Positions 28,518-33,517 of a stretch of DNA of 33,517 nt are shown in pieces. A program made the position numbers and the translations under genes. The number at the start of each line of letters is the position of its first letter. The stretch's first letter is position 1. Source of the stretch: a virus; the IMG/VR virus record IMGVR_UViG_3300031539_000164, positions 1 through 33,517 of that record; one strand, written 5' to 3'. The notes under the pieces are model-generated. The model was not told the DNA's origin, ran no database searches, and saw nothing but the letters and a program-made list of their open reading frames with translations.

Positions 28518-28808
28518 TTAATTGAAACCTATTTTTGGCACCAGCAGATTCCCGCCCTGTTGCGGCTGCTGCGGCGGCGGCGGCGGGTAAAGCACGTTAA
28601 CATTCCCGATATTCCACGCCTTGTCTATAATCCCACGAATCAAATCCCATTCGAGGATCATGACAACTTTTCCATCGCCGTGTTCCTTTACAACTAAACG
28701 TTTCGTTTGTCGCGCTTCAAACATAGCGATTAGGTTGTCCGGACAAACTATATCGAGGATCGTAGCAGGCGCACCGATTGCGCCATAGAGAATAACGTAG
28801 TGGTTCAT
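28518..28808 (-). CDS. Hypothetical protein between terminase subunits, 96 aa
   Basis: It starts with an ATGA overlap to the small terminase gene. The N-terminal 60 residues look like an alpha/beta fold (MNHYVILYGAIGAPATILDI; KVVMILEWDLIRGIIDKAWN) and the C-terminus is a proline/glutamine tail (YPPPPPQQPQQGGNL). The gene lies between the two terminase genes and is coupled to both, so a packaging accessory is plausible. No family recognised. Confidence 0.6.
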   Translation of the reverse strand: MNHYVILYGAIGAPATILDIVCPDNLIAMFEARQTKRLVVKEHGDGKVVMILEWDLIRGIIDKAWNIGNVNVLYPPPPPQQPQQGGNLLVPKIGFN

Positions 28809-29386
28809 TCTTTCATCTCCTGTTCACTCATGTCTTTCATTATCTCCGCGCCTTGCCCGTTCAGAGCGGACAGGCGGCGTTCGATCATTTCCATTTTGGC
28901 TTCGAGTTCTGCGTTACGCGCTTTCAGGGCTTCCACTTCCGAGGGCGCGCCGTATATTTTCGCGAGCATGTCGAGAGCGGGATTGGATTCGGATGTGGAT
29001 GCTATCGTCTCAAATTGTTTCGCATTTACCAAGTACCATTGCACCATCCGCGCCCCGCGTTCTATCACGCTTTGACGACCGGCTTCTATTGCGAGAATTT
29101 CTTCACGCTTCATTTCTTCCGGCGGTTCCCACTCTTCCATGTTTCGTGCCTTGTCTATCACGTCCTCAACAAACTTCCAACTCTTGGAAGCGATGCGGTT
29201 ATGAGCGCCTCCGCGCAATCGGTCACGTTCGGTTTTGTAAGTGGGGGATTGTCGATCAAGACATATTTGCGATTCGGAAACACCGTGTAAATCGGCATGG
29301 AATTTAGCGTTCAGGCAATCAAGAGCATCATGATCGGCTCTTGCGATTTCTTCTCTTCTTAACGCGACTTGAGCAGCACTGGCCAT
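28805..29386 (-). CDS. Terminase small subunit (probable), 193 aa
   Basis: Small terminases bind the packaging site and start DNA packaging. This gene is the first of the late block, lies two genes before the large subunit and follows a non-coding stretch that could hold the packaging site. Its N-terminus is basic and helical (AQVALRREEIARADHDALDC) and its middle resembles the oligomerisation part of small terminases (WKFVEDVIDKARNMEEWEPP). Residues about 148-185 form a coiled coil (EVEALKARNAELEAKMEMIE). I do not see a textbook helix-turn-helix, so the call is by position and architecture. There is no SD at the ATG. Confidence 0.6.
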   Translation of the reverse strand: MASAAQVALRREEIARADHDALDCLNAKFHADLHGVSESQICLDRQSPTYKTERDRLRGGAHNRIASKSWKFVEDVIDKARNMEEWEPPEEMKREEILAIEAGRQSVIERGARMVQWYLVNAKQFETIASTSESNPALDMLAKIYGAPSEVEALKARNAELEAKMEMIERRLSALNGQGAEIMKDMSEQEMKE

Positions 29387-29575
29387 TGGGATTAAAGTTT
29401 ACGGCAAAACTCAATTCTAAATAACGAATAGCACAAAAAAGCCCCGGGCGCAAGACCCGGGACTGGAAGAGAAGGACTGACAAGGCAGGGGGAGGGAGTT
29501 GGGATTTCGGCTAGGAGGTTTCGGATTGCCGTTCGTGTGGCGTTGTTGCGGGGACTCCCTCCCCGCGGAATTATA
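29387..29575. other. Non-coding region before the terminase genes; packaging-site candidate
   Basis: No gene is seen in these 189 bases. They hold a terminator (29435-29463), a 7-bp hairpin (GCGGGGA 29548-29554 with TCCCCGC 29560-29566), and a perfect 11-bp inverted repeat, 29489-29499 with 29554-29564. The two hairpin options exclude one another. The part nearest the small terminase (29387-29434) is AT-rich with a -10-like TAGAAT but no convincing -35. A pac/cos function is inferred from position. Confidence 0.5.
29435..29463 (-). terminator. Rho-independent terminator after the replication genes
   Basis: On the minus strand, CCCGGG (29456-29461) pairs with CCCGGG (29443-29448) around a seven-base loop, plus a flanking G-C pair, followed by a run of six U (29435-29440). 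It ends the P2 transcript before the terminase genes. Confidence 0.92.
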
Positions 29576-29962
29576 TCACGGTTTTATCCCATGTGATTTT
29601 TCCAAATATCTTACCCGCTCCTCCAGTGCCTTTATCCGCGCCGCGAATAATAGCGACGCCTTGACGTATTGCGGCGGGTCGGGTTCGGGATTATTCAAGA
29701 ACGCCGCCCTTCCAAAAATAGCGCATTTTAGATCATCCACGGTCTTTATCGGCGGCGGGTCGGGGTCGGGCTTGGGCTTGGGCTTGGGCTCCAATTCTTT
29801 CGCCAAGTCCGGTTTATTCCCGTCTCGCAAAATGTCCGTCCAATCCTCCGGAAGAAAATAAATATCCTTCACGGAATTGAAAATGTGCTTGATCGGTATT
29901 CCCCAGAGCCCTACAAATTCGGTTCTGCATGTCGGGCATACAATTTTAATTTCGGTTTTCAT
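29576..29962 (-). CDS. Hypothetical protein with CxxC, proline-rich linker and coiled coil, 128 aa
   Basis: The order is an N-terminal CPTC knuckle (residues 9-12), a helical region, a linker of Lys-Pro and Asp-Pro repeats (EPKPKPKPDPDPPPIK), and a C-terminal helix (ASLLFAARIKALEERVRYLE). The ATG overlaps the previous stop (ATGA), with the SD in the shared GAAAGGAACGG junction sequence. No family is recognised. It is the last gene before the terminator. Confidence 0.65.
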   Translation of the reverse strand: MKTEIKIVCPTCRTEFVGLWGIPIKHIFNSVKDIYFLPEDWTDILRDGNKPDLAKELEPKPKPKPDPDPPPIKTVDDLKCAIFGRAAFLNNPEPDPPQYVKASLLFAARIKALEERVRYLEKSHGIKP

Positions 29963-30192
29963 CGTCCGTTCCTTTCGTTCAGAATTTTCAATAGCAAAAA
30001 GACAATGAGGATTTCCCCGTCCTTAAGGCGCAAGGGATAATTCGGCCTATCAATGTCCACGAAATAATCGGGGCCCTGTTCGCCCGGAGAATAAAAAGAG
30101 GGGTTATTGAATTCAACTTCCATTTCCTGAAAAACATCGAAGTTGATTTGCCCTATTAAGTCTTTAACTTTCCCGCAATTTTCGATTGGCAT
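29959..30192 (-). CDS. Hypothetical protein, 77 aa
   Basis: The ATG forms TAATG with the upstream stop and has GAAAGGA before it. The first half is acidic and aromatic (FDVFQEMEVEFNNPSFYSPG) and the end is a hydrophobic stretch (ILIVFLLLKIL) followed by NERNGR. The hydrophobic stretch is short for a membrane helix and may be buried in a fold. No family recognised. Confidence 0.62.
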   Translation of the reverse strand: MPIENCGKVKDLIGQINFDVFQEMEVEFNNPSFYSPGEQGPDYFVDIDRPNYPLRLKDGEILIVFLLLKILNERNGR

Positions 30193-30653
30193 TATCGTCC
30201 GTTCCTTTCGGCTAATCCGGGTTGCACGGATCCGCCGTATTTGTTTTTATTTTTCGCGACAGGGCGTTCTCTGAGTCGTACCAATTTTTTCGATCGGTCC
30301 GCGAGGCACATCAAATCCATCCGGTAGGCTTCGGTTAGGTTGAAATATTCGTCCCATGCCGGATAGTCTTCCATAAAAAGCACGATCTGATCCGGGCGGG
30401 GATCGGGGCGGACTCCGAAAGCATCCATGCTCATTTGAAATTTCGTCCGTGTTTTCCAGTAGATTCGATGGGGTTCCGCCGGAAGTCGGGAGAAGGCATT
30501 CTTGATTTTCGGGACAAGTTGATTGATATCATCCTTCACGAGGGCAATTTGATATTCCAAAACCGTGTCGGGATCGAATCGACCGGGAATATTCGCATCG
30601 CTTAAAAGCATCCTTTCACGTGTGGAAAGCGTCTGTTCGTGCCAGTCATACAT
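30192..30653 (-). CDS. Hypothetical protein, 153 aa
   Basis: I start at the ATG 30651-30653 (MYDWHEQT), with GAGG six bases upstream, overlapping the replication gene by eight bases; the TTG at 30671 is less likely. The product is helical with several aromatic segments (FMEDYPAWDEYFNLTEAYRM) and a basic end (RSKKLVRLRERPVAKNKNKY). It is coupled to the replication-initiator-like gene and could be its partner, for example a helicase loader, but no ATPase motif is present. Confidence 0.65.
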   Translation of the reverse strand: MYDWHEQTLSTRERMLLSDANIPGRFDPDTVLEYQIALVKDDINQLVPKIKNAFSRLPAEPHRIYWKTRTKFQMSMDAFGVRPDPRPDQIVLFMEDYPAWDEYFNLTEAYRMDLMCLADRSKKLVRLRERPVAKNKNKYGGSVQPGLAERNGR

Positions 30654-31428
30654 AGTTATCCTCTTTCGCAAGGCTGATGTAATATGAGATTTTCTTTATA
30701 AAATGATCGAAGTCATGGCGCAGGAATTGCGTTTGCTTCTGATCGAAAAGGTAGTGAATCGAATTCCCGATCTCGTTTTCCGAGGCGGCTTTCAGTGCGC
30801 GGGTGACCTGCCCCTGCATTTTGATTATATCGCCGGAATATTCGTGACCGTGCTTTTCGAAGTAAAGCGAGTGCCAGCATTTGAGAAGGCGGGAGGAAGG
30901 GGTTTTCGCGTCACGGAGTCTGAGGGGGACATGCGGTTTTTCGGGTTCAGATATTTTCTTCTCTTCTTTTCCTTTCTCTTCCTTTCCTTTCGTTACGCCA
31001 ACTACCTCAGACTTATTACGCTTAGTATCGGATACTTCTGGGGTACTTATTCCATTCGGTGGCGGGATGTTTGATAATTTCGGCCTCCAGTTGCCGCGCT
31101 GGTAATGTTGCCAGCCGGTCAGGGAATAGTATTTCTGGCCGTTCACATCGTAGATTTCGACCGCGCCTTCATCGGCCATGATCTTAATCCACTCCTCAAC
31201 CTGTGCATCGGTGACTTCTTCGATAACGCCCGGTGTAGACAGGAACGCTTTCATGCGTAACACCGATGGGAGGTAGCGTCCACGCCCGAAATCGTCCGCT
31301 TCCAAAATCAGCATTTCGAAAATCCGTTGCGCCGCAAGTCCGAGAAGCCCGGCGGCTTCCGATCCGAGCCTGACCGCAATCGAACATTCGTAAATTTTCG
31401 TTGAGATCATGCGCCGTTCACTTGCCAT
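30646..31428 (-). CDS. Replication initiator-like protein (DnaD/phage O type), 260 aa
   Basis: The N-terminal region (about residues 8-115) matches phage replisome-organiser N-domains: MISTKIYECSIAVRLGSEAA, then RIFEMLILEADDFGRGRYLP and VEEWIKIMADEGAVEIYDVN, ending in GWQHYQRGNWRPK. This fold is a winged helix that binds the phage origin. A charged linker (KGKEEKGKEEKKISEPEKPH) leads to a helical C-domain (residues about 170-255), which in related proteins contacts DnaD/DnaB-type helicase machinery. It is the first gene after promoter P2, with GAGG six bases before the ATG. The origin may lie within this gene or just upstream. No helicase or polymerase is encoded, so host replication proteins are probably recruited. 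Confidence 0.75.
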   Translation of the reverse strand: MASERRMISTKIYECSIAVRLGSEAAGLLGLAAQRIFEMLILEADDFGRGRYLPSVLRMKAFLSTPGVIEEVTDAQVEEWIKIMADEGAVEIYDVNGQKYYSLTGWQHYQRGNWRPKLSNIPPPNGISTPEVSDTKRNKSEVVGVTKGKEEKGKEEKKISEPEKPHVPLRLRDAKTPSSRLLKCWHSLYFEKHGHEYSGDIIKMQGQVTRALKAASENEIGNSIHYLFDQKQTQFLRHDFDHFIKKISYYISLAKEDNYV

Positions 31429-31461
31429 AAGTAACCTCTAAGTAATTGAGAGTTATTAAAT

Positions 31462-31490
31462 ACCTTATCACATTTTCCGGCCTTTGTCAA
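31462..31490 (-). promoter_or_regulatory. Promoter P2 for the replication genes
   Basis: Minus-strand TTGACA (31485-31490), 17-bp spacer, extended -10 TGA-TAAGGT (31462-31467), in the short gap before the replication-initiator gene. The transcription start should be near 31455. A near-palindromic AACTCT...AGAGGTT (31432-31453) follows the start and could be an operator. Confidence 0.75.
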
Positions 31491-32818
31491 AACAGCTTCT
31501 CCTGCCGGGCCTCGGCCTCGATCCGCCTCAATCCCATCTCGCAATATTTTGGGTTCAACTCAATCCCTATCGCCCGGCGGTTCAGTTGCAAGGCCACGAG
31601 GAGCGTCATGCAAGCCCCGGCGAACGGGTCAAGAACCGTAGCCGGGACCGTTCCGGCATGTTCGCAATCACAATCCGAATCCCAGCCGGTCGTTTGCTTT
31701 GCGGGGGATATCGGCGAACCGTCGGCCTTAAAATTTCCAGAATGCCCCTTGAACGACGTTCCCCCGCCTCCCATTTCCGGCGTGAAGGGTTTGCAATCGC
31801 ATGAGGGTTGCCAGCCGAGGGTTTTGTTTTTCACCGGGACGTTCGATGCGTGATTTTTTGGCTGTAAATTTGTAAAACCATCGGGTTTCCCGGTATCATC
31901 CTTCCAAGCCTTATCACTTTTCAGTAATGCTTTATACTCATCGGTTAATTCCACCACCCTCACCCACGGCTTCCCGCACCGCTCGCAAACGCCCCGCTCG
32001 CTCGTGCCCGCGAGTATGCACTTGCGGGGAAGCTCCTCCGGGAAAGTTGCAAAGTGGGATTCGGGGTAGGGTTGGGTTGCCATAGTCCAGACGTTGCGGA
32101 GGTTGCGACCGGAAGGATTATATCCCATGCCGTCTCCACCTGAACGTTGAATATTAAATCCCTCACGCTCCCTTGCGGGATTTTTATAATTTTCCGCACG
32201 CCTAATATCATGTTCCTCCCTCACCGCCTCCGCGTCGTAAAAATACCGACTCGCTTTCGTTAACAGGTAAATCTTTTCGTGCGAGCTTGTCGGCCTGTCG
32301 GTCACGGATTCGGGCATGGGGTTCGGTTTCGCCCAGATGATCTCAGAGCGCAACCACCAGCCGTCGGCCTGTAACGCAATGGCAAGGCGGGCGGGCATCA
32401 TGAGGAGGTCTTTGGGTTTGAATGAATCGGGAACAGCTCGAGCCTCGAATAATTCCTCTCCGGTTTCGCCGTTCATTCTTCTACGTCTACGTCCATAAAC
32501 GCCATCACCGGCATCACAACTTTCAGGGTGAAAAGTCCCCGATTTTCCTTGTGCATAACAATCCCCGCAATTAAGCCAGAACGTCCCGTCGCTCCTGAGT
32601 ACCCGCCGAATCTCGCGGCATACCGTAACCATCTTGTCAAGCCAGTCCTGAAAGGTAGGTTCAAGGCCGATCATGCCGGAAACGCCGTAATCGCGCAAGC
32701 CCCAGTACGGCGGGCTTGTAACGCAACAATGCACAGATTCATCGGGCATCGCGGCGAGGCAGTCCATTACATCGCCCTGGTAAAGCGTCGCGTTGCCTAT
32801 AGTGACCGGGTTATTCAT
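31487..32818 (-). CDS. DNA methyltransferase (N4-cytosine/N6-adenine, beta-type order), 443 aa
   Basis: It transfers methyl groups from SAM to the exocyclic amino group of adenine or cytosine in DNA. The catalytic motif IV, TSPPYWG, is at residues 34-40, and the SAM-binding motif, DPFAGACMTL, at 397-406, followed by GIELNPKYCEMGLRRI. Motif IV before motif I is the beta class; S-P-P-Y is common in N4-cytosine enzymes. A central insert has cysteine pairs (GVCERCGKPW near 290, SCDCKPF near 348, DCDCEH near 385), a probable zinc-ribbon. It overlaps the endolysin stop (ATGA). No paired restriction gene is seen, so it probably protects phage DNA. The specificity cannot be read from sequence. Confidence 0.9.
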   Translation of the reverse strand: MNNPVTIGNATLYQGDVMDCLAAMPDESVHCCVTSPPYWGLRDYGVSGMIGLEPTFQDWLDKMVTVCREIRRVLRSDGTFWLNCGDCYAQGKSGTFHPESCDAGDGVYGRRRRRMNGETGEELFEARAVPDSFKPKDLLMMPARLAIALQADGWWLRSEIIWAKPNPMPESVTDRPTSSHEKIYLLTKASRYFYDAEAVREEHDIRRAENYKNPAREREGFNIQRSGGDGMGYNPSGRNLRNVWTMATQPYPESHFATFPEELPRKCILAGTSERGVCERCGKPWVRVVELTDEYKALLKSDKAWKDDTGKPDGFTNLQPKNHASNVPVKNKTLGWQPSCDCKPFTPEMGGGGTSFKGHSGNFKADGSPISPAKQTTGWDSDCDCEHAGTVPATVLDPFAGACMTLLVALQLNRRAIGIELNPKYCEMGLRRIEAEARQEKLF

Positions 32819-33219
32819 AGCGTTTTCGGCGGGGTCTTCATCGGGTCGTAGGTGACCTGCGCGTGCAGGTGATTATCGTATCCGCTCGCGTGCATCACCG
32901 TAAACCCTGCATCGCGCAAGAGCTTTGTCAACTTGTTACGCTGTGCGGTGTCCGTATATTTAAGCCCCTTTGAGCCGCTCTTCATCCAGACCCCCACGAT
33001 ATCGATAGCCTTGCGCCATGCGTGAGCGCTCCATTTATCAGTCCCGGCTATCTTGCGACGGTTGTAAATGCCCAGCGTGTCGACCTTCACGTACCCCAGC
33101 TTTACAATCGCATCGCAGAATTTACGGAGCGGTTCGACCATCTCCGAATCGACGATAACGCGGATCTCCGAACCATCGTAATAGAACTTGACTACTAAAT
33201 GATTAAATGCTGTTATCAT
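32815..33219 (-). CDS. M15/extensin-like peptidase, probable endolysin, 134 aa
   Basis: I start at the ATG 33217-33219, which overlaps the upstream stop (ATGA) and has GGAGG nine bases upstream; the longer reading from 33246 has no SD. The zinc-peptidase pattern of the M15/VanX-like family is clear: SAHAWRKAIDIVG (a His, six residues, an Asp) and later NHLHAQ (H-x-H). The usual glycine after the first His motif is Arg here. The enzyme should cut peptide bonds of peptidoglycan. There is no signal peptide, so it depends on a holin. It lies about 10 kb of circular map after the holin-like genes and in another transcript, which is unusual. A tail- or DNA-entry role cannot be excluded. Confidence 0.72.
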   Translation of the reverse strand: MITAFNHLVVKFYYDGSEIRVIVDSEMVEPLRKFCDAIVKLGYVKVDTLGIYNRRKIAGTDKWSAHAWRKAIDIVGVWMKSGSKGLKYTDTAQRNKLTKLLRDAGFTVMHASGYDNHLHAQVTYDPMKTPPKTL

Positions 33220-33500
33220 GATTGGATACCTCCGAAAAGATGCCATACAAAAGGCCCGTCGAAAACGGTCGTGAAATAAGGAAAGTTGCTGATATCCTTG
33301 ATTTCATGCCCTGTCCCGAATATCCGGAATATTATTCTCGATGAATCAGGTTTTGTTTCCGGATCGACAATCGCCCACAAGCACAGCTCATTAACGGATA
33401 ATGCGGTTTGAGAATCTACGCATAGTATCTTCTCAATCTTATGGGTAAATATTGCGACCGTGTCTGCAACTTCGAACTTGTACTTGTAAATAGTTTTCAT
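33216..33500 (-). CDS. Hypothetical protein across the circle junction, 94 aa
   Basis: The ATG at 33498-33500 has GGAGG nine bases upstream; the end overlaps the endolysin start (ATGA). The product looks like a small beta-rich protein: YKYKFEVADTVAIFTHKIEK near the start, a Pro-rich turn, and strands at the end (YFTTVFDGPFVWHLFGG). It resembles many short phage proteins with an SH3-like barrel, but I cannot assign a family. In the circular genome it directly follows the 96-aa winged-helix gene. Confidence 0.7.
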   Translation of the reverse strand: MKTIYKYKFEVADTVAIFTHKIEKILCVDSQTALSVNELCLWAIVDPETKPDSSRIIFRIFGTGHEIKDISNFPYFTTVFDGPFVWHLFGGIQS

Positions 33501-33517
33501 TTTACTTTTCCTCCGTG
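33391..33517. repeat. Right copy of the 127-bp terminal direct repeat
   Basis: Identical to bases 1-127. Removing one copy gives a circular map of 33,390 bp in which all gene frames continue across the joint. Confidence 0.95.

Noticed and set aside
29391-29434. Promoter for the terminase genes (TAGAAT)
   Set aside because: A -10-like hexamer is present but I find no acceptable -35 at 16-18 bp, so I do not call it.
1-33517. tRNA genes
   Set aside because: I saw no cloverleaf-like stretch in the few gene-free regions.

Overview
The window reads as one complete genome of a tailed double-stranded DNA phage with siphovirus-type genes. Its first 127 bases (1-127) recur exactly as its last 127 (33391-33517), so the molecule closes into a circle of 33,390 bp, or a circular map of a permuted linear genome. 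Every gene I can support lies on the minus strand. Genes are packed with ATGA, GTGA or TAATG overlaps and mostly have clear Shine-Dalgarno (SD) sites, which points to a bacterial host using the standard code. I cannot name the host. I see no integrase, partition gene, tRNA, CRISPR array or DNA polymerase.

Read in transcription order (right to left), a strong promoter at 9833-9861 starts an early operon running from 9.8 kb down to 0.1 kb and on across the circle junction to 33.5 kb. It encodes small DNA-binding proteins, a RecB/Cas4-like nuclease, a zinc-ribbon protein resembling the phage gp3 recombination-directionality family, an SMC/RecF-like ATPase, and a 3D-domain-like membrane protein. 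It also encodes an ASCH protein, an HNH endonuclease and a long series of tiny genes, several of them single-pass membrane peptides or zinc ribbons of 21-63 residues. After the junction come an M15-type peptidase (probable endolysin), a DNA methyltransferase, a second promoter (31462-31490), a replication-initiator-like protein and three small genes, ending at a terminator (29435-29463).

The late region follows a 189-bp non-coding stretch: small and large terminase, portal, a third promoter (26155-26183), scaffold, a leader with two copies of a small hairpin, and the major capsid protein. Then come two large glycan-type enzyme genes, connector and tail-completion genes, tail tube, tail assembly chaperones with a well-formed -1 frameshift signal, tape measure (517 aa), tail-tip proteins, a glycine-rich fibre and holin-like membrane proteins, ending at a terminator (9897-9924). 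The three promoters share one design: TTGACA, 17 bp, then an extended -10 of the form TGTGR-TAAR.

The most unusual element is the insertion of two genes (21205-24500) directly after the capsid gene. Together they carry three copies of a MAF/CST-I-like (DUF115/GT42-type) domain, one class I methyltransferase domain and one GT-A glycosyltransferase-like domain. Their position inside the head-morphogenesis operon suggests a virion-glycosylation system. The frameshift signal and the tandem hairpin leader of the capsid gene are the other leading observations.
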